64,000 nt of DNA from Paracoccaceae bacterium (GCA_018222585.1 JAAFAB010000003.1:662151-726150); one strand, 5' to 3'; counted from the first letter of the stretch, positions 44,622 to 54,950 are shown. Numbers and translations are program-made. The notes: a model not told the origin generated them from the letters alone.

Positions 44622-46262
44622 TCAGGCGGTTTCGCGCAGCTCGGGGTGCTGGTAGTCGGCCAGCTGCTTGCGCAGGTTCAGCTTGGAGACCTTGCCGGTG
44701 GCGGTCATCGGCAGGGACTCGACCCAGATCACGTCATCGGGCAGCTGCCACTTGGCGAAATGGGGCGCGATGTGCTCTCGGACCTCGTCCAGGGTGGGCC
44801 TGTCGTCACCGGCGGCCACGGCGACCAGCACCGGGCGCTCGTCCCAGCGGGGATGCGGCACGCCGATGGCGGCGCAGGTGGCGATGCCGGGCAGGGACAT
44901 GGCGGCGTTTTCCAGGTCGATGGAAGAGATCCACTCGCCACCCGACTTGATCAGGTCCTTGGCGCGGTCCTGGATCACCAGGAAGCCGTCCGGGTCGATC
45001 GAGGCCACGTCGCCGGTGCCGAACCAGCCCTCGGCGTCCAGCGCCTTGGCGCTGGCTTCCTCGTTGCGGAAGTAGCCCGAGACGACGGCATTGCCGCGCA
45101 CGTAGAGTTCGCCGATCGCCTCGCCGTCATTGGGCAACACCGTGCCGTCCTCGTCGACGATCTTCAGGTCGACGCCATAGACGCGCCGGCCCTGCTTGGA
45201 CTTGGCGGTGATCTGCTCGTCGAAGGGCAGGTCGTTCATCCATTGCGGCAGGCAGCCATGGGTGCCGACGGGCGACATCTCGGTCATGCCCCAGGCGTGG
45301 CCGACGGAGACGCCCATGGTTTCGAAGGTCTCGATCATCGAGCGCGGGGCGGCCGAGCCGCCGATCACCACGTCTTCGAAGTTCGCCGGCTTGCGGCCCT
45401 GGGCCTTGATCTCGGCCAGCAGGCCCATCCAGACGGTCGGCACGCCCCAGGCGGAATAGACCTCTTCCTGGTCCATCAGCCGGAACAGGCTGGGCCCGTC
45501 CAGCGCCTGACCGGGCATCACCAGCGAGGCGCCGACCAGCGGCGCGGCATAGGGCAGCCCCCAGGCGTTGACGTGGAACAGCGGGACCACGGGCAGGATC
45601 GCCCGCCCCTCGCCGAAGCTGTGACGCAGGGAGATGGCGATGGTGAAGGCGTGCAGCACCGTCGAACGGTGCGAATAGAGCGCGCCCTTGGGATTGCCGG
45701 TGGTGCCGGAGGTGTAGCAAAGGCCGCAGGCGGTGTTCTCGTCGAATTCGGGCCAGGTGATCTCGGTGGGCTGGCCGTCGAGCAGTTCCTCGTAGCAGAG
45801 CGCCGGGAAAGGGGTGTCGGGCATATGGGCGCGGTCGGTCATGATCACGTAGGTCATGTCCTCGGGCAGATGCTCCTTCACCGCGGCGATGATCGGCACG
45901 AAGGTGGTGTCGAGGAACAGCACCCGGTCCTCGGCGTGGTTGACGATGTAGATCAGCTGTTCGGCCGAGAGGCGGGGGTTGATCGTGTGACAGACCGCGC
46001 CGATGCCGGAGATTCCGTAATAGAGCTCGAAATGGCGGTAGCCGTTCCAGGCCAGGGTTGCCACGCGGTCGCCCAGCGTGATCCCCATGCCCTGCAGCGC
46101 ATGGGCCAGCTGGGCGATCCGTGCGCCCGCTTCGGGGTAGCTGTAGGAATGCACATCGCCCTCGGTGCGTGCCGAGGTGATGCCGGCCTTCCGGTGGGCC
46201 TTCATGGCGTAATCGAGTATCGTCGACACCAGCAGCGGCCGGTGCATCATCATGCCTTCCAT
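44622..46262 (-). CDS. Long-/medium-chain fatty acid-CoA ligase
   Basis: ANL-superfamily ligase (546 residues) that activates fatty acids to acyl-CoA through acyl-AMP. The P-loop is YTSGTTGNPKGALYSHRS, the A5 motif is HAWGMTEMSPVGTHG, the hinge is GWFGTGDVASID, and the C-terminal Lys is in MTATGKVSK. The start at 46262 follows a GGGAGGAGAACC box. It is divergent from the quinone oxidoreductase gene over a 255-base region with three palindromic elements. It would supply acyl-CoA to the dehydrogenases of this window. Confidence 0.94.
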   Translation of the reverse strand: MEGMMMHRPLLVSTILDYAMKAHRKAGITSARTEGDVHSYSYPEAGARIAQLAHALQGMGITLGDRVATLAWNGYRHFELYYGISGIGAVCHTINPRLSAEQLIYIVNHAEDRVLFLDTTFVPIIAAVKEHLPEDMTYVIMTDRAHMPDTPFPALCYEELLDGQPTEITWPEFDENTACGLCYTSGTTGNPKGALYSHRSTVLHAFTIAISLRHSFGEGRAILPVVPLFHVNAWGLPYAAPLVGASLVMPGQALDGPSLFRLMDQEEVYSAWGVPTVWMGLLAEIKAQGRKPANFEDVVIGGSAAPRSMIETFETMGVSVGHAWGMTEMSPVGTHGCLPQWMNDLPFDEQITAKSKQGRRVYGVDLKIVDEDGTVLPNDGEAIGELYVRGNAVVSGYFRNEEASAKALDAEGWFGTGDVASIDPDGFLVIQDRAKDLIKSGGEWISSIDLENAAMSLPGIATCAAIGVPHPRWDERPVLVAVAAGDDRPTLDEVREHIAPHFAKWQLPDDVIWVESLPMTATGKVSKLNLRKQLADYQHPELRETA

Positions 46263-46337
46263 GGCGGTTCTCCTCCCAGAGTCTCGGGAAAACAGTAGCC
46301 CTGCCGGGCCCATCTCCCAAGCGGTTACGCGGTCTCT

Positions 46338-46407
46338 GCGGAATATTTTTCCGTCCAAATTCCGCCTTTCGGAAATCGGCCCGCAATTGCAGCGGTTTCG
46401 CGCGAAA
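46338..46407. promoter_or_regulatory. Composite operator region of the acyl-CoA ligase/oxidoreductase divergon
   Basis: Three palindromes lie in series: CGGAA-N5-TTCCG (46339-46353), TTCCG-N5-CGGAA (46360-46374), and TTTCG-CG-CGAAA (46396-46407). The first two start 21 bases apart, two helical turns. The block 46338-46387 (GCGGAAT, TCCGTC, ATTCCGC, CGGAAA, CCGCAAT in order) recurs at 51195-51242. It is in the shared control region 46263-46517. Otherwise this region holds only a GAGGGAGGA ribosome site before GTG 46518. Confidence 0.55.
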
Positions 46408-46517
46408 ATCCTCTCATTCGTAAAGCTTTTCAATGGCATATCGCGGCAAACCGCCTAGCCTGAGAGGGCGTTGGCCGCGCCTTTGGGCGGGGCGCGCGAA
46501 TCACGAGGGAGGACACC

Positions 46518-47483
46518 GTGAAAGCCATCATCTGCCATGAATTCGGACCCCTGCAGGATCTCTCCTGGGAGGAGGTCGCCGACCCGCTGCCCGGTCCCGA
46601 CGAAGTCCTGATCGCCACCGAGGCCGCGGGGGTGAACTTTCCCGACGGGCTGCTGGTGCAAGGGCTCTACCAGTCGCGCCCGGACCGTCCCTTCACCCCC
46701 GGCATGGAGGTCGCGGGGCGGATCGAGGCTGTGGGGGAAGGCGTCTCGCTGGCGCTGGGGACGCGGGTGCTGGCGGCGGTCTCGATGGGTGGCTACGCCG
46801 AGAAGGCGATCTGTGCGGCGGACCGGGTGATGGAGATCCCCGAGGGCATGGATGCGGCCGAAGCCTGCGCGCTGCTGGTGGCCTATGGCACCTCGCACCA
46901 TGCGCTGAAGCAGCGCGGCGCATTGCAGGCGGGCGAGTGGCTGATGATCTTCGGCGCGGCGGGGGCGACCGGCATCGCGGCGATCCAGCTGGGCAAGGTG
47001 ATGGGCGCGAAGGTCATCGCCGTCTGCTCGACTGAAGAGAAGCGGGCGCTCGCGCTGGACAGCGGCGCCGATCACGCCATCGGCTACGACGACCTGAAAG
47101 CGCAGGTGAGGGACCTGACCGAAGGCCATGGGGTCGATGTGCTTTATGATCCGGTCGGCGGGGCGGCCTTCGACGCCGGTTGCCGCTGCATGGCGCGCAA
47201 CGGCCGCCTGCTGGTCATCGGCTTCGCCAGCGGAGAGATCCCGAAATTCCCGGTCAATCTTGCGCTGGTGAAGGAATTCGCCGTGGTCGGGGTGTTCTGG
47301 GGCAACTGGACCCGGGCCGAGCCGGGGGCCTATCGCGCCAACATGGCCGAGCTTCTGGGCTGGTACGCCGCCGGGCAGGTCAAGCCGGTGATCGAGGGGC
47401 GCTACAAGTTGTCAGAGGCCGCCGAGGTGCTGACCCGCGTCCTGTCACGCGGCGCCACGGGGAAGATCGCGCTGGTGCCCTGA
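46518..47483 (+). CDS. NADPH:quinone oxidoreductase family protein (zinc-independent MDR)
   Basis: A 321-residue medium-chain reductase starting at GTG 46518 behind a GAGGGAGGA box. The cofactor motif is FGAAGATGIAAIQLGKVMGA, and DPVGGAAFDAGCRCMARNG matches the QOR branch. No zinc ligands are seen. It is divergent from the acyl-CoA ligase. A role in reducing enoyl or quinone intermediates of lipid catabolism is possible but not shown. Confidence 0.9.
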   Translation: MKAIICHEFGPLQDLSWEEVADPLPGPDEVLIATEAAGVNFPDGLLVQGLYQSRPDRPFTPGMEVAGRIEAVGEGVSLALGTRVLAAVSMGGYAEKAICAADRVMEIPEGMDAAEACALLVAYGTSHHALKQRGALQAGEWLMIFGAAGATGIAAIQLGKVMGAKVIAVCSTEEKRALALDSGADHAIGYDDLKAQVRDLTEGHGVDVLYDPVGGAAFDAGCRCMARNGRLLVIGFASGEIPKFPVNLALVKEFAVVGVFWGNWTRAEPGAYRANMAELLGWYAAGQVKPVIEGRYKLSEAAEVLTRVLSRGATGKIALVP

Positions 47484-47555
47484 GCGGGGAGGGTGGGTTT
47501 TCACCCACCCTACGCGATTGGAGCGCTTCGGTCTGAAGGGCTCCGACTCTTTCCC

Positions 47556-47708
47556 TATCCGATGGCGGGAAATACTGCGGGGGAGGCGCGCGAAGCGCGG
47601 CGGGGGCAGAGCCCCCTGCCACGTCAGGGATGTCGGAAGCCGCGAAGGGGGGCGCTGCCCCCGTCAGCCTGCGGCTGACTCCGCCGCAGTATTTGAGGCC
47701 ATCGGATA
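47556..47708. repeat. REP-like intergenic repeat, inverted pair (copy 4, divergent subtype)
   Basis: TATCCGATGGCGGGAAATACTG (left, 47556) and CAGTATTTGAGGCCATCGGA (right, ending near 47706) face each other around a 100-base centre with GGGGGCAGAGCCCCC and GGGGGGCGCTGCCCCC palindromes. It fills the convergent gap between the oxidoreductase and IclR genes, which holds no gene. Confidence 0.75.
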
Positions 47709-47719
47709 ATGATAAGGGG

Positions 47720-48538
47720 TCAGTACCCGGTGCGGCTGACCATGCGCGAGAGTTCGACCAGCTTGGGGCCGAGGTCGTTTTCCAGCCGGTCCCTGGGCAG
47801 GGAGAAGGCATAGCCGCCGAGGTTGAAGGCCAGCATCGGCGTATCGGCCTGGGGGCTGCGGTAGGGTACCGAGACCGCGTGCACGTCGCGCTGCCATTCG
47901 CCGAAATTGGCATAGAAGCCGCGGGCGGCGATCTGGTCCTGGGCGTCCTCGATGCCGCGCAGCATCTCGTCCAGCTTGTCGCCCTGGTAGCGGTCGCGCA
48001 GACGGTCGATGATCTCTCCCCGCTCGGCCTCGGAGGTGCCGGCGATATAGGCACGCCCCATGGCCGAGCGCGCCAGCGAGAGCCGCGAGCCGACGTTGAG
48101 CTGCAGCGAGATGACGCCTTCGGAGCGGGCGGCGGCGATATAGGTCATCGCCATGTCGTCGCGTCCGCCAAGCGCCACCAGCACGCCGTCGCCGCAGTCG
48201 TCGGCCAGCTTCTGCATGTAGACCTGCGCCGTTTCGCGCACCTGCATCCCGGCCAGGCAGGCATAGCCGAGGGAGAGCACGGGCAGGCCCATGCGGTAGC
48301 GTCCGGTGCCCTCGTCATAGACCAGGTACCCCGAGCGCAGCAGGGTGAAGGTCAGGCGCGAGACGGTGGAGTTGGGCAAGCCGGTGCGTTCGGCGAGCTC
48401 GGAGTTGCCGAGGCCGGCCTTGTCGGACGGGCGAAAGGCCTTGAGGATCTCCAGGCCGCGGTAGAGCGCCGTGACGAACTGGCGGTCGCCGTCCGTTCCG
48501 GCCGCCTCGGCCGTGCTTTCGCTTACCCTTTTGCGCAT
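47720..48538 (-). CDS. IclR-family transcriptional regulator
   Basis: A 272-residue regulator. An N-terminal winged helix-turn-helix (about 20-85; ELAERTGLPNSTVSRLTFTLLRSGYL) precedes an effector-binding domain with GSRLSLARSAMGRAYIA. It lies in the middle of the acyl-CoA ligase and dehydrogenase genes, between the control regions 46338 and 51195 that share a composite element. It is therefore the leading candidate to bind that element. The effector is unknown; an acyl or hydroxyacyl compound would be typical. Confidence 0.9.
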   Translation of the reverse strand: MRKRVSESTAEAAGTDGDRQFVTALYRGLEILKAFRPSDKAGLGNSELAERTGLPNSTVSRLTFTLLRSGYLVYDEGTGRYRMGLPVLSLGYACLAGMQVRETAQVYMQKLADDCGDGVLVALGGRDDMAMTYIAAARSEGVISLQLNVGSRLSLARSAMGRAYIAGTSEAERGEIIDRLRDRYQGDKLDEMLRGIEDAQDQIAARGFYANFGEWQRDVHAVSVPYRSPQADTPMLAFNLGGYAFSLPRDRLENDLGPKLVELSRMVSRTGY

Positions 48539-48570
48539 GACTGTTTCCCCACTGTTCGCCTGCGCAGCTA

Positions 48571-50298
48571 CTAAGCGCCGGGCAGGGGGTCAAGCGCCCC
48601 CGGTCCGGCGCAGGCTGGCCCCGCGGGCTGCGCGGCGCGGGTCGCCTCTTTTTCCGCCAGCGCGCGCCAGAGCACCTTGCCTGCGGCGGATTTCGGCAGT
48701 GCATCCGTGAACTCCACGGATTTCGGGCATTTATAGGTGGCCATGCGGGACTGGCACCAGTCGATGACCTGCGCTTCGGTGAGGGCCTCGGCGCCGGCGC
48801 GGCGTACGGCGACGGCCTTCACCGTCTCGCCGCGCCGGGCATCGGGGGTGCCGATGATGCAGACCTCGGAGAGATCCGGATGCGCGTGCATCAGCGCCTC
48901 GACCTCGGCCGGCCAGACCTTGAAGCCGGCGGCGTTGATCATCCGCTTCACCCGGTCGACCATGAAGAAATACCCCTCGGAGTCGCGGTAGCCGAGATCC
49001 CCGGTGCGGAAGAAGGTCCGGCCGTCGATCTCGATCAGTGCCGCGCGGGTGGCCGCGTCGCGGCGCCAGTAGCCGGAGAAGACCTGGGGGCCGTGGGTGA
49101 CGATCTCCCCGGTCTCCCCCGGGGGCAGTTCGGCCAGGGTCTCGGGGTCGATGATGCGGCTGTCGACGTTGATCACCGGGATGCCGAGACATTGCCGCTT
49201 GGGCCGGTGGACCGGGTTGATATGGGTGGCGGCGATGGTCTCGGAGAGGCCGTAGCCCTCGATGTAGTCGAGGCCGGTCAGCGCGTGCAGCCTGTCGGCC
49301 ACCGCCTCGGGCATGGCGGCCCCGCCACCGCCAATGCCGCGCAGTGAGCTGAGGTCGTGCCGGTCGATGCCCGGGGTGTTCAGCAGGTCGATGGCCATGG
49401 TGGCGATCGAGCGCCAGCGCGTCACCCGGTGGCGGGCGATCAGGGCACAGGCGGCCTCGCGGTTCCAGCGGCAGAGCAGGACAACCTGCTGCCCCTTGAG
49501 CAGCGGAATGGACATGCCGTTCTGCATCCCGGTGACATGGAACAGGGGCAGGGTGGTCAGGTGGACCTCGTCCGTACCGTCGGCGGGGTTCCACAGCGCG
49601 CCGCCCTGGATCGTCGCCTGGACCGAGGCATGGGTATGGACGCAGCCCTTGGGCTGGCCGGTGGTCCCCGAGGAATAGGGGATCACGGCGATATCGTCCG
49701 GGCCGGCCTGGATCGCCCGGGGCAGGTGATTGGCGGCCAGCGCGGCGCGGAAACCGGTCAGGCCGGGACCGGAAACAGTCGTATCCGTATACCCCTGCAG
49801 CGCCTCGAAGAGGGGCACCTCGTCCTCCGGGTCGGTCATGTCGGCATAGGCGCCGACGAGGATGTGGTCCAGCAGGCCCGCGGCAAGCAACGGCTCGACA
49901 TGGGGCAGAAGCTCGGTCCCCGCGATGGCGATCCGGGCGCCCGTGTCGCGGGCCAGGTGATCCAGCTCGGCGCCGCGGTTCATCGGGTTCACCGGCACCA
50001 CGGCGGCATCGGCGCGCAGGATGGCGTAGTAGGCGATGACGTAGTGCGGCGCATTCTGCATGTAGAGCAGCACCCGGTCGCCGCGGGTCACGCCCTGGGC
50101 CTGCAGCCAGCCCGCCAGCCGTTCGACATCGGCCCAAAGATCGCCGTAGGTGATGGAAAATCCGTGGAAACTCAGCGCGACGCGGCCCGGGGCCCGCAGC
50201 GCCGAAGCGGCGAGGTTGAGGGCAATGGAATGGGTCGGAAAGTCCATTTGCCAGGGCAGGCCCGTGGGCCAGAAGGGGCGGTGCAGGGCCTCGGACAT
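48571..50298 (-). CDS. AMP-dependent acyl-CoA synthetase
   Basis: A 575-residue ANL-family ligase. The P-loop PYSSGTTGQPKGCVHTHAS, the A5 motif EGYGLSETIAATHINP, the hinge RTFFRTGDLGYRD and the C-terminal LPKSAAGKVLWR with the adenylation Lys are present. Its stop is 32 bases from the IclR start region, and its start overlaps the SDR stop by one base. It is likely a medium-chain or unusual carboxylate CoA ligase; specificity is not told by sequence. Confidence 0.93.
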   Translation of the reverse strand: MSEALHRPFWPTGLPWQMDFPTHSIALNLAASALRAPGRVALSFHGFSITYGDLWADVERLAGWLQAQGVTRGDRVLLYMQNAPHYVIAYYAILRADAAVVPVNPMNRGAELDHLARDTGARIAIAGTELLPHVEPLLAAGLLDHILVGAYADMTDPEDEVPLFEALQGYTDTTVSGPGLTGFRAALAANHLPRAIQAGPDDIAVIPYSSGTTGQPKGCVHTHASVQATIQGGALWNPADGTDEVHLTTLPLFHVTGMQNGMSIPLLKGQQVVLLCRWNREAACALIARHRVTRWRSIATMAIDLLNTPGIDRHDLSSLRGIGGGGAAMPEAVADRLHALTGLDYIEGYGLSETIAATHINPVHRPKRQCLGIPVINVDSRIIDPETLAELPPGETGEIVTHGPQVFSGYWRRDAATRAALIEIDGRTFFRTGDLGYRDSEGYFFMVDRVKRMINAAGFKVWPAEVEALMHAHPDLSEVCIIGTPDARRGETVKAVAVRRAGAEALTEAQVIDWCQSRMATYKCPKSVEFTDALPKSAAGKVLWRALAEKEATRAAQPAGPACAGPGALDPLPGA

Positions 50299-51068
50299 CA
50301 GACTTTCATCCCCGGCAGGTTGAGCGAGGCGGTATTGCCGCCATCCACCGGCAGCGCCTGGCCGGTGATGTAGGAGGCATCGTCGGAGGCCAGGAAGGCG
50401 ATCGCCGAGGCGATCTCGGACGGGTGGCCGTAGCGACCCAGCTCGCAGCGCGATCCCAGCCTGTCCTCCTTGCCGGCCTCGCGAGCGTAGTCGAAAACGG
50501 GTTGCGTCATGCCGGTCTCGATCAGCCCGGGGCAGACCGCGTTGACCCGCACGCCGTAAAGGCCGAGGTCGCAGGCGGCCGTCTGGGTCAGCGAGATCAC
50601 CCCGGCCTTGGAGGCGGAATAGGCATTGCCCCCGGCGCCCGAGCGGATCCCCGCGACAGAAGCTGTGTTGACGATGGCGCCGGCGCGCTGGCCCTGCATC
50701 TGACGGCCGACATGCTTCACCATCAGCGCCGCGCCGATCAGGTTGACCGAGAGCACCCGCTGCCAGGTGGCGGCCTCGGTCTCGGTGATCGGGGAGCGGT
50801 CGCAGATGATGCCGGCATTGTTGGCCAGGGCGTCGATGCGGCCGAACTGCGAGATCGCATAGGCCACGGCCTCGGCGACCTGGGACTCCTCGGCGACATC
50901 GCAGCGGCGCCACAGGTGGTCGGGTCCCGGCAGGGCCTCCTCCAGCCCCTCGGCGCGGTCGAGCAGCAACACCCGCGCGCCCTCTTCCGCCAGCCGCGCC
51001 GCCGTGGCCCGTCCAATACCGCTGGCCGCGCCCGTGACCAGGGCGTACTTTCCTTCGAAACGCCGCAT
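50298..51068 (-). CDS. SDR-family oxidoreductase
   Basis: A 256-residue classical short-chain dehydrogenase. TGAASGIGRATAARLAEEGARV, NNAGIICDRS, and the catalytic YSASKAGVISL are clear. PGLIETGM and GQALPVDGGNT complete the fold. The start 51068 follows GGAGG; 51080 is an alternative. It is upstream of the ligase and divergent from the ACAD11-type dehydrogenase, so a role in oxidising a hydroxy acid or hydroxyacyl-CoA fits. LvaD-like function is a hypothesis. Confidence 0.92.
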   Translation of the reverse strand: MRRFEGKYALVTGAASGIGRATAARLAEEGARVLLLDRAEGLEEALPGPDHLWRRCDVAEESQVAEAVAYAISQFGRIDALANNAGIICDRSPITETEAATWQRVLSVNLIGAALMVKHVGRQMQGQRAGAIVNTASVAGIRSGAGGNAYSASKAGVISLTQTAACDLGLYGVRVNAVCPGLIETGMTQPVFDYAREAGKEDRLGSRCELGRYGHPSEIASAIAFLASDDASYITGQALPVDGGNTASLNLPGMKV

Positions 51069-51194
51069 CTTGCCTCCCATACGCAGGGGTACGTTTAAGA
51101 TACGCACCCGTCCGTTTTGCGGACCGCCTGCGGTGATTGTCTCGGATGCCTCCTCCCCAGGAGTCTCCCTTGCTGCGGAACAGCCTGCCACGGA

Positions 51195-51242
51195 GCGGAA
51201 TGGTCCGTCAATATTCCGCTGGCCGGAAAAGTCTTCCGCAAT
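51195..51242. promoter_or_regulatory. Composite operator region of the SDR-ligase/acyl-CoA dehydrogenase divergon
   Basis: GCGGAAT, TCCGTC, ATTCCGC, CGGAAA (TTCCG-N5-CGGAA at 51214-51228) and CCGCAAT appear in the same order and nearly the same spacing as at 46338-46387. From TCCGTC to CGGAAA both copies are 26 bases long. It sits in the 231-base control region between the divergent SDR and acyl-CoA dehydrogenase genes. TTGACG follows at 51244-51249 as a possible -35 box for the plus strand. Confidence 0.55.
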
Positions 51243-51299
51243 CTTGACGGGGCGAACGCGGAGCGGCATCAATTGGGCAAAGGTGGAGGAGGACCCCGG

Positions 51300-52520
<1,221 letters not shown>

Positions 52521-52554
52521 GCCGAATCTGCGGGTGCACCCGGCCGAAGCGGGT

Positions 52555-52630
52555 GAGGGGGCTGTCCGCCCCCTCTTGAGGCCTCGCGGCCTCAATTCAC
52601 CCCCGAGAGTACTTTCAGCCTGGTGATGCG
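52555..52630. repeat. REP-like intergenic repeat, single unit (copy 5)
   Basis: In reverse orientation: GGGGGC-TGTCC-GCCCCC, a GAGGCC-tcgc-GGCCTC hairpin, and GAGAGTACTTTCAGCCTGGTGATG, the complement of the CATCACCAGGCTGAAAGTACTC unit (longest stretch given in part). It lies between the acyl-CoA dehydrogenase and DUF1992 genes and may terminate the former. Confidence 0.75.
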
Positions 52631-52683
52631 AGGGGCCTTGCACCTTCCCTGTGACAGGGGTTTCCTTGGCATGGAGGTGCGCG

Positions 52684-53016
52684 ATGTCCTGGCTGAGTCG
52701 TTTGACCGAAAGACGGATCCTGAAGAGCCTGGCCGAGGGCCGGTTGCAGGGTCTGGAAGGGGAGGGCAAGCCGCTTCCCGACCGCAGTGGCGAGGCCTAC
52801 CTGGATACCGGAGAGGCCGTGGGCTATCGCATCATGGCCCAGGCCGGCGCGCTGCCCGAGGAGATCCGCCTGAAGAAGGCGGTCGCGGCCCAGGTCGAAG
52901 TGCTGGCCTCCCTCTCTGACCCGGAGGAGCGCAGGGCGGCGATGGCCGTGCTGGCGCAGTTGCAGATGAAGCAGAGCATGGCCGAGGAGGCCCGGCGCAA
53001 GTTCATGCGCGACTGA
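52684..53016 (+). CDS. DUF1992 (DnaJ-C28-like conserved domain) protein
   Basis: A 110-residue cytosolic protein (MSWLSRLTERRILKSLAEGRLQ...). It matches DUF1992, a small domain also found in the DNAJC28 co-chaperone, with GEGKPLPDRSGEAY and GYRIMAQAGALPEEI. Its function is not known. A GGAGG box lies before ATG 52684. It stands alone between a repeat and the fructose-bisphosphatase gene. Confidence 0.85.
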   Translation: MSWLSRLTERRILKSLAEGRLQGLEGEGKPLPDRSGEAYLDTGEAVGYRIMAQAGALPEEIRLKKAVAAQVEVLASLSDPEERRAAMAVLAQLQMKQSMAEEARRKFMRD

Positions 53017-53155
53017 GCCCGCAGTCCGGAGCGCAGTGTGTGCTTTGCGCGCGCCGGTCCGCCCGTTAGCGATCTCAGCCCGCGGGCAGGCGGAAAAGCC
53101 GTTTTGCCAGCGCGTGGAATGTGGAATAACGCGCCTGTCATCCCAGGAGATTTCC

Positions 53156-54097
53156 ATGCCCGCCATTGATCCCGCCCATATTCCCGCCAAGCTGTTTCCC
53201 GTGATCGACGCCCTCTGCACCACCGGGGCCGAGGTCTCTCGCATCATCGCCCGCGGTCCGCTGGGCCAGGCGCTTGGCGCCGGGGTGGGCGAGAACTCGG
53301 ATGGCGATCAGCAGAAGGCGCTGGACGTGCTGGCCGACGAGATGTTCGAGGCGGGCCTGCGTGGCGCCGGGGTTCGGTTCTACGCCTCGGAAGAGCAGGA
53401 AGAAGTGTTGAGCCTGGTGCCCGGTGGCAGGTATGCAGTGGCGGCGGACCCGCTGGACGGGTCTTCGAACATCGACGTGAACGTGACCATCGGCACGATC
53501 TTCTCGGTCTTCGAGGCGAAGGAGGGGGCGGACGAGAGCTTCCTGCGCCCGGCGTCCGAGCAGGTGGCGGCGGGGTACATCGCCTACGGGCCACAGTGCT
53601 TGCTGGCAGTGACCTTCGGCGATGGGACCCAGCTCTACGTGCTCGATCCCGACACCGGTGCCTTCGCGTTGGCCGAAGAGAAGATGGCGCTGCCCGAGGC
53701 GGCCAGTGAGTTCTCGATCAACGCCTCCAACCGCCGCCACTGGACCGCCCCGGTGCTGGCCTATGTCGAGGAAAACGAAGCCGGGATCGAAGGGGCCAAG
53801 GGCAAGAACATGAACTTCCGCTGGGTCGGCAGCCTGGTCGCCGAGACCCACCGTATCCTGACCCGCGGCGGCACTTTCCTCTACCCCTCCGACGCCCGCT
53901 CCGGCTACGAGGCGGGCCGGTTGCGCATGGTCTATGAGGTCGCGCCCATGGCCTTTCTGGTTGAGCAGGCCGGGGGCCTCGCGACCGATGGCGTGACCCC
54001 GATCCTGTCCCTCAGCGCCGAGAAACTGCACGAACGTCGCCCCTTCGTCTTCGGCTCCCGCCAGGAGGTTGAACGGATCAGGAAGCTTCACGACTGA
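53156..54097 (+). CDS. fbp: Fructose-1,6-bisphosphatase class 1
   Basis: Mg-dependent phosphatase of gluconeogenesis, converting fructose 1,6-bisphosphate to fructose 6-phosphate (313 residues). The metal-binding signature DPLDGSSNID is at 98-107, and preceding SEEQEEV supplies acidic ligands. The C-terminal RLRMVYEVAPMAFLVEQAGG is typical of class 1. ATG 53156 follows AGGAG. It is followed by a REP-like unit and then by rpe, giving a small sugar-phosphate pair. Confidence 0.93.
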   Translation: MPAIDPAHIPAKLFPVIDALCTTGAEVSRIIARGPLGQALGAGVGENSDGDQQKALDVLADEMFEAGLRGAGVRFYASEEQEEVLSLVPGGRYAVAADPLDGSSNIDVNVTIGTIFSVFEAKEGADESFLRPASEQVAAGYIAYGPQCLLAVTFGDGTQLYVLDPDTGAFALAEEKMALPEAASEFSINASNRRHWTAPVLAYVEENEAGIEGAKGKNMNFRWVGSLVAETHRILTRGGTFLYPSDARSGYEAGRLRMVYEVAPMAFLVEQAGGLATDGVTPILSLSAEKLHERRPFVFGSRQEVERIRKLHD

Positions 54098-54114
54098 GGC
54101 GGGGCGCCCCTTGG

Positions 54115-54178
54115 CCCATCACCAGGCTGAAAATACCTCCGGGGGAGTCCGCGCAGCGGACGGGGGCAGAGCCCCCTC
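54115..54178. repeat. REP-like intergenic repeat, single unit (copy 6)
   Basis: CATCACCAGGCTGAAAATAC, then CTCCGGGGGAGTCC with a GTCCGC/GCGGAC hairpin, then GGGGGCAGAGCCCCC. It lies between fbp and rpe. Confidence 0.8.
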
Positions 54179-54253
54179 CCTCCGCGCAACCACAGTGCTT
54201 TCCCTGATCAACGCACAGGGCTATATCGCCCGCGTAACCACCGGAGGTGCCCC

Positions 54254-54943
54254 ATGTCGTTTGACCGTTCCCTGAAGATCGCCCCCTCGATCCTCTCCGC
54301 CGATTTCGCCAATTTCGGGCAGGAGATCGAAGCCGTGGAGGCGCAGGGCGCCGACTGGATCCATGTCGACGTGATGGACGGGCATTTCGTGCCGAACCTC
54401 ACCTTCGGCCCGCCGCTCTGCAAGGCGATCCGCAAGCACATCAGGACCGTCATGGACGTGCACCTGATGATCGCCCCGGTGGACCCCTATATCGAGGCCT
54501 TCGCCGATGCCGGCGCCGACGTGCTGACCGCGCACCTGGAAGCGGGCCCTCATATCCACCGCACCCTGCAGGCGATCCGCGGCGCGGGCTGCAAGGCCGG
54601 CCTGGCACTGAACCCCGGCACCCCGGTCGAGGCGCTGGACTACCTGCTGGACATGGTCGACCTCGTTTGCGTGATGACGGTGAACCCCGGCTTCGGCGGG
54701 CAGAAGTTCATCCATTCGCAGATCGCCAAGGTCGAGACGCTGCGCGCGATGATCGGTGACCGTCCGATCCATATCGAGATCGACGGCGGCATCACGCCCG
54801 AGACCGCGCCGCTGATGCGCGCCGCTGGCGCCGATGTGCTGGTCGCAGGCTCGGCGGTGTTCAAGGGCGGCTCGGTGCAGGACCCTGCCCCCTACGGAGA
54901 GAACATCCGCGCCATCCGCACCTCTTGCGACACGCTGGTCTGA
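54254..54943 (+). CDS. rpe: Ribulose-phosphate 3-epimerase
   Basis: Interconverts ribulose 5-phosphate and xylulose 5-phosphate (229 residues, TIM barrel). The signatures IHVDVMDGHFVPNLTFGP and VMTVNPGFGGQKF contain the metal-binding His and the catalytic Asp. IEIDGGITPETA carries the second catalytic Asp. The ribosome site GGAGGTGCCCC precedes ATG 54254. The hydrolase gene starts seven bases after its stop. Confidence 0.96.
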   Translation: MSFDRSLKIAPSILSADFANFGQEIEAVEAQGADWIHVDVMDGHFVPNLTFGPPLCKAIRKHIRTVMDVHLMIAPVDPYIEAFADAGADVLTAHLEAGPHIHRTLQAIRGAGCKAGLALNPGTPVEALDYLLDMVDLVCVMTVNPGFGGQKFIHSQIAKVETLRAMIGDRPIHIEIDGGITPETAPLMRAAGADVLVAGSAVFKGGSVQDPAPYGENIRAIRTSCDTLV

Positions 54944-54950
54944 AGGCGGG

